NCBI GenBank assembly: GCA_036274495.1
Contig: DASUFP010000029.1
Span: forward strand, 1-45,426
Direction: 5' to 3'
Source of the DNA: DASUFP01 sp036274495
GTDB taxonomy: Bacteria; Bacteroidota; Bacteroidia; AKYH767-A; OLB10
Length of the DNA: 45,426 bases
The position numbers and the translations under genes are program-made. This document shows, piece by piece, positions 10,901 to 17,038 of this stretch (the stretch's first letter is position 1; each line of letters opens with the position of its first letter). The notes below the pieces were generated by a model. That model searched no databases and had not been told where the DNA came from. It saw only the letters and a program-made list of their open reading frames with translations.

Positions 10901-10996
10901 ATCGGAAATTTTTCCCCGTAAGGTACCCTGCCCCAGCGACTGAAAGGCGACCAGTATAAAAAACAGTAAGGGCAGCAGAAATAAGTTTTTTTTCAT
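7922..10996 (-). CDS. TonB-dependent outer-membrane receptor with carboxypeptidase-like N-terminal domain
   Basis: A 1024-residue outer-membrane receptor. The signal peptide (1-22, ending SLGQG) is followed by a carboxypeptidase regulatory-like domain (about 23-112; LRGKISDKNGETLIGATVVL) and then the plug (about 130-245; AVTRVAGVSTNGQFITVRG, NVIITKTASPDLPGDWAG). A 22-stranded barrel is expected from there to the terminal YGTNYQLTFGYKL, which ends in the usual aromatic-rich strand. The family imports large substrates using energy from TonB-ExbB-ExbD. The plug form resembles Oar-type receptors rather than SusC, and no SusD gene is next to it, so a polysaccharide-utilisation locus is not supported. 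It is the first gene of a probable operon with a cluster paralog and a lipoprotein. The substrate cannot be told from sequence. Confidence 0.92.
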   Translation of the reverse strand: MKKNLFLLPLLFFILVAFQSLGQGTLRGKISDKNGETLIGATVVLKSNPGIGVTADLDGNYSLKINDSTPQIIVISIVSYKTIEFPVTLKNNQVVVKNFVMESATFDVEAVDITAKAIKANDYYMEEVKKKSATTIDYVSSATMKKTGDGTVTAAVTRVAGVSTNGQFITVRGIGDRYVKTSVNGSKIPTLDPFTNNIKLDLFPPALVDNVIITKTASPDLPGDWAGAYLSIETKDYPDQLAVSVETSFGYNSQSTFQNVISSERSKTDWLGYDKSFRDYDHAGFVNANATPTQFQQLEALGLGSYYSSLGVNNENWYTNAEEYYKLGLVQLGLLAPAQFDDPQAIQAAKNNYLLQGYNAQAFATINKDVPASGKAFPDNWNTETRKAPLDFSQNFTIGNQVSLFGKPLGFITGFRYYSVNLYDPESIANRAGVASDSTGGLVPVVTSQLKQQSGIETNGWNALFNAAYKFTPNNSISVLFMPNLNGTNRVRKSYDKTDKTTVVTLNQYYEQRKQLVYQLKSENYIPSVKTKLDANFSYTRGSSSAPDFKNLQYWINPDSSLQIGGSIGDGIHRYFRYLDENVFDSRVIAEVPIDDEPIYVRKIRFGGSYQHTDQTYDQYDYYVLTGPNIGPLPNEDINAYLSLDQFELKNETDPSGIPVSYMNAYYQEIGTDANHTFGNSYVAAAFAMADYGITTGLRVSGGVRVEKAHVFTDVVAFDEKGYKKNDPRRVYSDAYPIANPGELDKTSVLPSINVIYALKEDEFSPINIRANYSQSVARPSIRELSDVAVLDYELRAPVYGNSSLKPVTINNYDLRGEAYFKSGNNITASLFYKDFKNHIELINANGYTWQNVDKSNVMGVELEGTLAITKNLDFSSNVTLVKSQTTFTRTRYDLAGGIPQYIPLDTVTRSMYGQAPYAVNAILSYKLDSIGLIFTVAYNVQGPRLVIASNNKEVPDVYELPRNLIDLKVSKSISKHFSLSVTVRNILNESITRSYKYDEGYDKLDYDRYTYGTNYQLTFGYKL

Positions 10997-11040
10997 GAGA
11001 TGCGAACGAAATCTATCACCTGATTGGGTTCTGTTTAAAT

Positions 11041-11080
11041 AAAATCAGGATACTGAACATTGTTCATGTCAGTATCCTGA
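11041..11080 (-). terminator. Intrinsic terminator after the 11097-12188 gene
   Basis: A long hairpin pairs TCAGGATACTGA with TCAGTATCCTGA (11045-11080), with inner CAT/ATG pairing, and is followed on the minus strand by TTTT. It lies between the stop codon at 11097 and the start of the TonB receptor at 10996, so these two are probably separate transcription units. Confidence 0.75.
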
Positions 11081-11096
11081 TAAGTAGTGCAATGAA

Positions 11097-12188
11097 TCAA
11101 TACTTAATAAGTTTTCTTGTCAGGATCTGGCCATTGACATTTAATGAAACCATATAAATACCCGGAGCAAGACCGCTCACATCCAGTGTGGTTTTGCCGG
11201 TTCCCTGAATGTTTCCAAGATCCTGTTCTGCAACTTGATTACCAAGCAGATCATATACAGTGTATACAGCTGTTTTAGCGTTAGCGGTGGTGGAATAGGC
11301 TAATGTTACCCGGTCGTGTGCAGGAACCGGGAAAATTCCGAATGAATTGTTAACCATATTGTCTTCGTGAATTCCTGAGTTGAGCGAAGAGTAGGTTAAT
11401 CCCGGAAACACCACCTCGTTGCCTACAGCGTTGTCGGCCACATAATTTTCTACTCCGAAAGTGGATTGGTTTCTGATCTGAATATTCAGTTTAAAAGAGA
11501 AGTCGCCGTCAGTTGTAATTTGTGCAATTAAGACTCTGTTGAGAGCAGAATCGGCACCCATTGAACCATTGAGAGAAGCCCAGGCTCCGTTGTTAGTGCT
11601 GAAAACGGGTCCGTTGGTACCATCATTTTGTGCGTCGAATACCATTATTTCGGTACCTATGCCAACTGTTACCACCGGCTCGGGAGTGCCGGCAACCATA
11701 CCATCTTGCTGTGTCAATGGAATACCCATGTCAGGATCCTGGTTTTGCAGTACATTATCAACGTTAACCACAGTACCCACACCGTCGTCATCGCCTTTCA
11801 GTACCCCTATATGTCCGTTGCATGCAGCACCTACCGACAACCAGGAGTCGAGCATAACAGTGTTATCCTTGCAATAATTGAAATTAAAGGTGGGATGAAT
11901 GGCACCACGGTCTTCGTTATTGAAAAAGAGTGTGGTGGTTTCAAAACGGCATTCATGGTTCGGGTCGCCGTAGGCCGACTGAAAAATATAGTTAGGTAAC
12001 ATGTCAACGAATACGCGATAAGTTACAGATCCGACAGGAAGTATACCACCTGTTGCGTTAACAGCTACATCATTTGTATCGGAAATATAATATTTCTCAA
12101 CAATAATGTTTTCAAGTCCCTGCTGGGCCCTGGCAGTGCCGGTTAACATCAGCAATGCTAAAGAGTAAAATGATAAAATTCGTTTCAT
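11097..12188 (-). CDS. T9SS-secreted protein consisting of the cluster N-domain plus sorting domain
   Basis: A 363-residue protein and the simplest member of the paralog set: signal peptide (1-21, ending ARAQQ), the shared N-domain (about 22-265) and a type A sorting domain (about 285-363; FPVPAHDRVTLAYS, GLAPGIYMVSLNVNG, RKLIKY). The N-domain shows all conserved blocks: IIVEKYYISDTNDV, GSVTYRVFVDMLPN, YGDPNHE, FFNNEDRG, LDSWLSVG, NGAWASL, NRVLIAQITTDGDF and VENYVADN. It therefore best defines the domain boundaries. Transcription is probably monocistronic, with its own terminator 17 bases downstream. Function unknown; no catalytic signature, few Cys residues, and a high content of Asp/Asn/Gly consistent with an extracellular beta-rich fold. 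Confidence 0.87.
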   Translation of the reverse strand: MKRILSFYSLALLMLTGTARAQQGLENIIVEKYYISDTNDVAVNATGGILPVGSVTYRVFVDMLPNYIFQSAYGDPNHECRFETTTLFFNNEDRGAIHPTFNFNYCKDNTVMLDSWLSVGAACNGHIGVLKGDDDGVGTVVNVDNVLQNQDPDMGIPLTQQDGMVAGTPEPVVTVGIGTEIMVFDAQNDGTNGPVFSTNNGAWASLNGSMGADSALNRVLIAQITTDGDFSFKLNIQIRNQSTFGVENYVADNAVGNEVVFPGLTYSSLNSGIHEDNMVNNSFGIFPVPAHDRVTLAYSTTANAKTAVYTVYDLLGNQVAEQDLGNIQGTGKTTLDVSGLAPGIYMVSLNVNGQILTRKLIKY

Positions 12189-12361
12189 GTCGAAGGATTT
12201 ATTTGGTTTTTAGATGAAGATTATTGCTCTTAATTTACTGTTACAAAATTCGATATTATGGATGGTCTGAACTTGAATAAATCGTTACTTTAATGTTAGT
12301 GTCCTGCTATTTGAATGTTAACCGAAAGTTGGATTAACGACTAACAAATCACCTTTCGATC

Positions 12362-13273
12362 TTATCCTTTATTGGCTGTTTTGCGTTTCTTTTTTGATTT
12401 AGAATCTTTAAACACTTCTGCCGTCGATAAGGAAACAGAAAGTGCGGGAGTTAAGATTTCACTTCCGGAAGGGTTTTTAGCTACATAATTTTCCACTCCT
12501 CCTCCCGGAGTTCCTAACTGCATATTCCATTCGAAATGCAGGTCCCCGGTGGTGGTGAACTGTGCAATACAAATAACATTTGTTGACGAATCGGGACCGG
12601 CGGCACCGCCCAGACAACCCCAGGCACCATTGGTCGTCTCAAAGCGGTAACCGCCGGGTGGGGTAGAAACATCTTTCAAGTTGTTGAGCAACGAATCCAT
12701 TCCAATCTGGGTGATCCGAGGAGGTACAGCAGTTACAATTGCTAAACCGTCGCTTTTCAGAAGCGGAATGCCTGTTGCCGGGCTGCCCTTTTGAAGCAGT
12801 GCAGGTGAAGCTGTAGTAATAAAACTGTTTGAGGTATCATCTGCCGTCTTCGGCACCGCAAACGATGAAAATGAACCTGCACCCAAACTGATCCAGCTGT
12901 CGATCAACACCATGGTCGTTCCCAGTTTTCTGTCGTCTATGGTATTGGCAATAAATTTTCCATAATCGGGATGATTGTAAATAGTTCCCGTACTGCTTAA
13001 TAGCATCGGATGTCCCGGAGCTCCATAAACCGATTGCAATGTGTAACCCGGTTTCAGGTCGGCAAAAATTCTGTAGGTGACTGAACCGGAGGGAGGAACA
13101 TCGGCTTTAACGGATGAGTCAGCCGGATAGTAAACGCAATGGTATTTTTCTACAATAATTTTTTCCAATCCCTGCGCATTGAGCCGGATGGAAATCAATA
13201 CCAAAAGCAGTATAATAATCAGCGAGGCAATAAACCCTTTCGATTCGGGTCGTTGTAATACTCCTGGTTTCAT
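12362..13273 (-). CDS. Cluster N-domain protein without sorting domain, with basic tail
   Basis: A 303-residue paralog. The N-terminus has an unusually long pre-region (MKPGVLQRPESKGF) before the hydrophobic stretch IASLIIILLLVLISI and a possible cleavage after RLNAQ. The shared N-domain follows (IIVEKYHC, GSVTYRIFADLKPGYTLQSV, YGAPGHPM, IDSWISLG, NGAWGCLGG, VENYVAKNP). Unlike the other three it has no T9SS sorting domain; it stops soon after the N-domain with a lysine-rich tail, KDSKSKKKRKTANKG. It may stay in the periplasm, remain membrane-tethered by an uncleaved signal, or be a decayed copy that lost its end. I saw no frameshifted sorting-domain remnant downstream in 12189-12361. It is divergently placed to the 13557 gene. 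Confidence 0.8.
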   Translation of the reverse strand: MKPGVLQRPESKGFIASLIIILLLVLISIRLNAQGLEKIIVEKYHCVYYPADSSVKADVPPSGSVTYRIFADLKPGYTLQSVYGAPGHPMLLSSTGTIYNHPDYGKFIANTIDDRKLGTTMVLIDSWISLGAGSFSSFAVPKTADDTSNSFITTASPALLQKGSPATGIPLLKSDGLAIVTAVPPRITQIGMDSLLNNLKDVSTPPGGYRFETTNGAWGCLGGAAGPDSSTNVICIAQFTTTGDLHFEWNMQLGTPGGGVENYVAKNPSGSEILTPALSVSLSTAEVFKDSKSKKKRKTANKG

Positions 13274-13556
13274 AAAACGGAACGGGTTGTTTTAATTGCC
13301 GCAAAGAAAATCAGCTACTATTAAGTAATTCCCTCACTTATGTTATAATTAGGTTAACCGCCATTTGTTAAGTCATTCTTAAGTCACGGTTGAATGGAAT
13401 GGTTTAATTGATTCTTTCTGCTGAAAGCCGAATTATTGATTGTTATTTAAAGTTAAATTAGGATACCCTTGTTTGGATTCTTATAATTTTGTGAGGTTAC
13501 AACCTGATTTAAATTTTGTTCTGCATTGAAGGAGTGTACACCTTAATTGAATTCGG

Positions 13557-14300
13557 TTGAAAAGGATATACCTATTTTTATTATGCATGCTCTTGTCCGG
13601 TGTTACAACTGTTTCGGCGGGTAGCATTGCCGCTGTATTTGAAACCCTTCAAAAAAGTATGTCAATCAACAATAATGATACTGTCTATTTTGATTTGGGC
13701 AGTTCGGTTATTTCAGGGACACATACCGACATACCTATTTCTTTTGCGACCGACGATACTGTTTATGCATTTGATTTTGCCATTAAATACGATTATACAA
13801 CTGTTGAATTTGATTCATTGATTGTCCCGGGAGGTAATTTGCAATACCTCTACTATTACAACTACAGCGATTCAACATTGCGCTTCACCTCCAATAGCCT
13901 TTCCCAGCTACCACAGGGAAGTACTTTGTTGTATATTCGTTTTAATACCTATGGCATGCAATTGTGTCCCGGTAGTTTTGAATGGACACAGGCCTGGCTG
14001 AACGGCGATATTTGTACAAGTAAGCTAAATGGATGTACTCCTGTAGGAATAAGCGAATACCCATCGAAAAAACCTTTCCATCTTTTCCCCAATCCTGCTG
14101 TAAATTATGTTGATGTTGCGGCTCCGTTCGAGGGAAACATTACTGTAATAACTTCCGAAGGCAAACAGGTGTTTACGCAACAGGTGAGCGAGGGTGAAAA
14201 CAGAATCCGGTTTCCTGAATCCCTCAGTTCAGGTTTTTATCTGGTAGTGTTGTCAGGAACCGGACAAAGAGAACAATCGCGTTTAATGATTGTGAAATAA
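13557..14300 (+). CDS. T9SS-secreted protein with cohesin-like domain
   Basis: A 247-residue protein starting at TTG (13557); the start is chosen because it begins a standard signal peptide, KRIYLFLLCMLLSGVTTVSA, and no in-frame ATG precedes it. The central part (about 40-160) is cohesin-like: TVYFDLGSSVISG, IPISFATDDTVYAFDFAIKY, STLRFTSNSLSQLP. The same pattern is in the partial gene at 1-425 and in the 690-3824 protein. A type A sorting domain follows (HLFPNPAVNYVDV, SLSSGFYLVVLSG, RLMIVK). It is the only plus-strand gene in the first 41 kb and ends 4 bases from the convergent membrane-protein gene. Cohesins bind dockerins in cellulosomes; whether this domain binds the dockerin-like ends nearby is a guess. 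A TAnnTTTG-type box is at 13484-13491, but I see no good -33 partner. Confidence 0.82.
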   Translation: MKRIYLFLLCMLLSGVTTVSAGSIAAVFETLQKSMSINNNDTVYFDLGSSVISGTHTDIPISFATDDTVYAFDFAIKYDYTTVEFDSLIVPGGNLQYLYYYNYSDSTLRFTSNSLSQLPQGSTLLYIRFNTYGMQLCPGSFEWTQAWLNGDICTSKLNGCTPVGISEYPSKKPFHLFPNPAVNYVDVAAPFEGNITVITSEGKQVFTQQVSEGENRIRFPESLSSGFYLVVLSGTGQREQSRLMIVK

Positions 14301-14304
14301 AAAA

Positions 14305-15675
14305 TCAATTGTTCCTGATACGGCGTATGGGCAGAGGGGTGTTCAGGTAATGCTGAAGATGTTGATTGGTAAAATGTTCAGGCTGTTCTGCAATTTCAGC
14401 ACTGTGCAGCCATCCGGGTGCAGGGAGTGAACCGGTAACTAAAATTTCGTCACTGGCAGTTGTAAGTTGTGTTGCGATAGAATGCATCCTGTTGTCCCAT
14501 GCGTGGCTATATGCTTTAGCCTGAAAAACGGCACTTACCGATGTAGCTATTACCAGCGCAATACCCATTATCCCTGTAAAAGGAATGATTCTGATCAGCT
14601 CAATGCGTTCCCTGAAACGGTAGCCTGCAATAAAAAAGAGTATGGCACCACCCAGCGTCAGGTAAAGCGACAGTTGCGACCAGGCACGTTCAGGACCCAT
14701 TTCGGCCATAATAAACACAACAGGAGCCAGCGCTGTTACCAGCAGTATTGCGCCGGCGATAAAAGTATAGCGAACAAGGCTTCTTGTACGAATCATACCC
14801 TTGTAGTTGGAGCCCAGGAAATAAAACGGAACTAAAAAGAGCAGGATGGCGGGGAGTCGTGATGGCAGATACAGCAGTGTAAATTTTACCAGCGACTTAA
14901 CAAGAATCCACGACAACCCGGTAACTCCGGGATGGGGGAGCAGGCTGCTTCTTACGGTATGACCATTGCCGGCATAACTGTATAAAAACGATAATGCGAC
15001 ACAGGCGATGAATAACAGAAGCATCCGTATTTTATTAGCAGCATTCGTTTTAGTCAGCGCAATAGCGGCGAAACCTGAAATGAGAATCGCATTTAAAGCG
15101 AAAGGCTCGTTACCCCCTCCGATAAAAATGGCGGCAATAACCAGCACAATGCTATCTTTTATGGTATGCTGTTTACTGAACAAGGCACCAATTGCCAGAA
15201 ACGCATAAATGTGACTCCATCCGTACATGGTGGAGGTATTTATCCAGAACCAGGTGTCGGGTATGCTGAAAGTCGAATAAAAAAGTGCCATAGCAATGCA
15301 TGATGCCAATATGAAAATGGTTTTGTTGTTTAACGGAGAATGCAGGTAATAGGAGGTAACCCTTTTTACCGCAAAAGATGCCGACGTTATAAGTGCCAGC
15401 AATGTTATCAGGTGATACCAGAAAAAGGTACCGGTTACCAGATAGCATTTCAGCCATATATTGAGCCATAAAATGGCGGCCCAGCGGGTGTTCCACGTAT
15501 CTCTGAAAAAGAGCATCGATCCGGTAACCCCTTTTGCTTTAACCACCCGGAGGAACTCGAAATCGTCTGAAGCCGGGCGGTTGTAAAACCCACATAAGAG
15601 AAAGGCCGCAAAAAACACCAGTGCAGCCACTAACCAATAAGCAGAATAATTTTTTTTTTGTCCCCTTACTATCAC
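14305..15675 (-). CDS. Polytopic membrane protein, DUF6056-like
   Basis: A protein of about 456 residues with around eleven hydrophobic segments, beginning YWLVAALVFFAAFLLCGFYN. The short motif RPASDDFEF after the first membrane segment, then NTRWAA and a loop with IPDTWFWINTSTMYGW, resembles the DUF6056 group, relatives of lipid-linked sugar transferases of the GT-C fold; the acidic pair DD after the first helix suits that idea. Function is otherwise unknown. The upstream ATG at 15735 lies inside the rplT terminator hairpin and gives a non-hydrophobic leader, so GTG at 15675 (MIVRGQKKNYSAYW) is the likelier start. The gene follows the translation operon and converges with the 13557 gene. Confidence 0.7.
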   Translation of the reverse strand: MIVRGQKKNYSAYWLVAALVFFAAFLLCGFYNRPASDDFEFLRVVKAKGVTGSMLFFRDTWNTRWAAILWLNIWLKCYLVTGTFFWYHLITLLALITSASFAVKRVTSYYLHSPLNNKTIFILASCIAMALFYSTFSIPDTWFWINTSTMYGWSHIYAFLAIGALFSKQHTIKDSIVLVIAAIFIGGGNEPFALNAILISGFAAIALTKTNAANKIRMLLLFIACVALSFLYSYAGNGHTVRSSLLPHPGVTGLSWILVKSLVKFTLLYLPSRLPAILLFLVPFYFLGSNYKGMIRTRSLVRYTFIAGAILLVTALAPVVFIMAEMGPERAWSQLSLYLTLGGAILFFIAGYRFRERIELIRIIPFTGIMGIALVIATSVSAVFQAKAYSHAWDNRMHSIATQLTTASDEILVTGSLPAPGWLHSAEIAEQPEHFTNQHLQHYLNTPLPIRRIRNN

Positions 15676-15704
15676 GCTCCCAAGGTAAAAAAAGCGGTGA
15701 AATA

Positions 15705-15733
15705 AAAAATGGCCTCTTGAGGAGGCCATTTTC
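15705..15733 (-). terminator. Intrinsic terminator of the thrS-infC-rpmI-rplT operon
   Basis: The arms AAATGGCCTC and GAGGCCATTT with a small loop are followed by a T-rich run on the minus strand. It starts 20 bases past the rplT stop codon and is well placed to end the operon. Confidence 0.85.
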
Positions 15734-15752
15734 ACAACTGTATAAAACAGGT

Positions 15753-16097
15753 TTATTTTACCGAATCAACCACCGATTTAAAGGCATCGGGGTGGTTCAT
15801 TGCCAAATCGGCAAGGACTTTACGGTTGAGTTCAATTCCTTTGTCGTTCAGCTTACCCATCAATTGCGAGTAAGAGAGGCCGTGGATTCTGGCGCCAGCA
15901 TTGATACGCTGAATCCAGAGGGCGCGGAAGTTACGTTTCTTTGTTTTACGGTCGCGGTAAGCGTATTGCAAACCTTTTTCGACCGTGTGTTTGGCAACGG
16001 TTAACACGTTACCGCGGGAACCCCAGTTCCCTTTGGCAAGCTTAAGGAGTTTTTTTCTCCTGGCTTTTGATGCTACTGAATTTACTGATCTTGGCAT
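15753..16097 (-). CDS. rplT: 50S ribosomal protein L20 (bL20)
   Basis: The 114-residue product has the usual bL20 length and signature: MPRSVNSVASKARRKKLLKL, then GNWGSRGN, YRDRKTKKRNFRALWIQRIN and LSYSQLMGKL. bL20 binds 23S rRNA early in large-subunit assembly, with its basic N-terminal extension reaching into the RNA. It is the last gene of the thrS-infC-rpmI-rplT operon and is followed by a strong terminator. In other bacteria bL20 represses its own operon by binding mRNA; the 77-base gap upstream has inverted repeats that might play such a part here. Confidence 0.97.
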   Translation of the reverse strand: MPRSVNSVASKARRKKLLKLAKGNWGSRGNVLTVAKHTVEKGLQYAYRDRKTKKRNFRALWIQRINAGARIHGLSYSQLMGKLNDKGIELNRKVLADLAMNHPDAFKSVVDSVK

Positions 16098-16174
16098 TTC
16101 ATTTTGTTTTTTTGGTGATAGCGTTCCGTTTTCGGCGGATCTTGAAAGCTATTTCCCGGGTTAAACTTAAACTC
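16098..16174 (-). promoter_or_regulatory. rpmI-rplT intergenic leader with inverted repeats (possible bL20 autoregulation site)
   Basis: This 77-base gap in a tightly packed operon contains ATAGC and GCTAT arms about 25 bases apart, enclosing a smaller CCG/CGG pair with an A-rich loop. Established knowledge: bL20 controls the infC-rpmI-rplT operon through structured mRNA in E. coli and Bacillus, though at other positions in the operon. A regulatory role here is inferred only from spacing and pairing. Confidence 0.3.
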
Positions 16175-16369
16175 TTAGGCGCTAAGCATCCTTGCAACCC
16201 TGGCGTGATCGGCCTGGTCGACCAATCCGGTGTGGGTGAGGCCACGCTTGCGCTTGGTGCTCATCTTGGTAAGGATGTGGCTTTTGTAAGCGTGCTTCCG
16301 CTTGATTTTTCCGGTGCCGGTGTAAGAGAACCTCTTTTTGGCACTGGAGTTTGTTTTCATCTTAGGCAT
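16175..16369 (-). CDS. rpmI: 50S ribosomal protein L35 (bL35)
   Basis: The 64-residue product matches bL35 in length and motif: MPKMKTNSSAKKRFSYTGTG, then KIKRKHAYKSHIL and the basic KMSTKRKRGL. It is a small, highly basic large-subunit protein. It lies 24 bases after infC and 77 bases before rplT, the order found in most bacteria. No Shine-Dalgarno sequence is seen before its ATG, which is normal for this phylum. Confidence 0.96.
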   Translation of the reverse strand: MPKMKTNSSAKKRFSYTGTGKIKRKHAYKSHILTKMSTKRKRGLTHTGLVDQADHARVARMLSA

Positions 16370-16393
16370 TATGCAGATTTATTAGGGTACTGT

Positions 16394-16996
16394 TTACTTT
16401 TTCTTGTTAGGAAGGGGAACCAGGTGCAGAAACATCCGGTTTCCTTCGAGTTTTGGGAGCAGTTCCACTTTTCCGTAATCGGCCAGTTCCTGAGCAAACT
16501 TGAGGAGGATGATCTCACCTTTTTCCTTGTATGCGATGGTACGGCCTTTAAAGTGTACGTAGGCTTTGACTTTGGCGCCTTCTTCGAGAAACTTTATGGC
16601 ATGTTTTACCTTAAAGTTGAAATCGTGTTCGTCGGTGTTGGGGCCGAACCGTATTTCTTTCATGATGGCCTTTGAAGTCTTGGCTTTAGCTTCTTTTTCC
16701 TTTTTCTTTTTTTCGTAGAGGAATTTCTGATAGTCAACAATCCTGCAAACGGGTGGGTCTGCTGTAGGAACTATTTCTACCAGGTCAAGCTCTCTTTCTT
16801 TCGCAAGGCGACGGGCATCTTCGAGAGAGTATACATCGGCTTCTATGTTTTCACCTACCAGCCGTACTCTCGGAGCCGTAACATCTTCGTTGATGTTGTG
16901 TTCGTTTTCCCTTTTTTGAAACCTTGGTCGGGGCCTGTTGCCGCCGGGCCCTTTGGGTTTGAAACCACCTCCGGGCTTTTTAAAGAAAGTTGCTAT
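16394..16996 (-). CDS. infC: Translation initiation factor IF-3, AUA start
   Basis: The 200-residue product covers the whole of IF-3: a basic glycine-rich N-terminal tail (ATFFKKPGGGFKPK), the N-terminal domain (NINEDVTAPRVRLVGENIEA, DLVEIVPTADPPVCRI), the lysine-rich linker (FLYEKKKKEKEAKAK) and the C-terminal domain (MKEIRFGPNTDEHDF, FLEEGAKVKAYVHFKGR). IF-3 binds the 30S subunit and checks start codons. The first in-frame ATG is at residue 111 and would delete the whole N-domain. Upstream, the frame is closed by TAA two codons before an ATA at 16996, and a GGGAGG sequence sits 6 bases before that ATA. I therefore assign AUA as start. infC of many bacteria uses AUU, AUC or AUA, which lets IF-3 limit its own synthesis. 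Confidence 0.92.
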   Translation of the reverse strand: MATFFKKPGGGFKPKGPGGNRPRPRFQKRENEHNINEDVTAPRVRLVGENIEADVYSLEDARRLAKERELDLVEIVPTADPPVCRIVDYQKFLYEKKKKEKEAKAKTSKAIMKEIRFGPNTDEHDFNFKVKHAIKFLEEGAKVKAYVHFKGRTIAYKEKGEIILLKFAQELADYGKVELLPKLEGNRMFLHLVPLPNKKK

Positions 16997-17000
16997 GAGT

Positions 17001-17010
17001 TACCTCCCTC
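17001..17010 (-). promoter_or_regulatory. Strong Shine-Dalgarno sequence of infC
   Basis: The minus strand reads GAGGGAGGTA here, with GGAGG six bases before the ATA start of infC. Genes around it lack such a site, as expected for Bacteroidota, so this one helps decide the start codon. Confidence 0.85.
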
Positions 17011-17038
17011 TTGTTTGTTTGACTTATTTCTCATTTCG

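Noticed and set aside
7922..10996. Polysaccharide-utilisation locus (SusCD) around the TonB receptor.
   Set aside because: No SusD-like lipoprotein, glycoside hydrolase or sensor/regulator gene is nearby, and the plug resembles Oar-type receptors.
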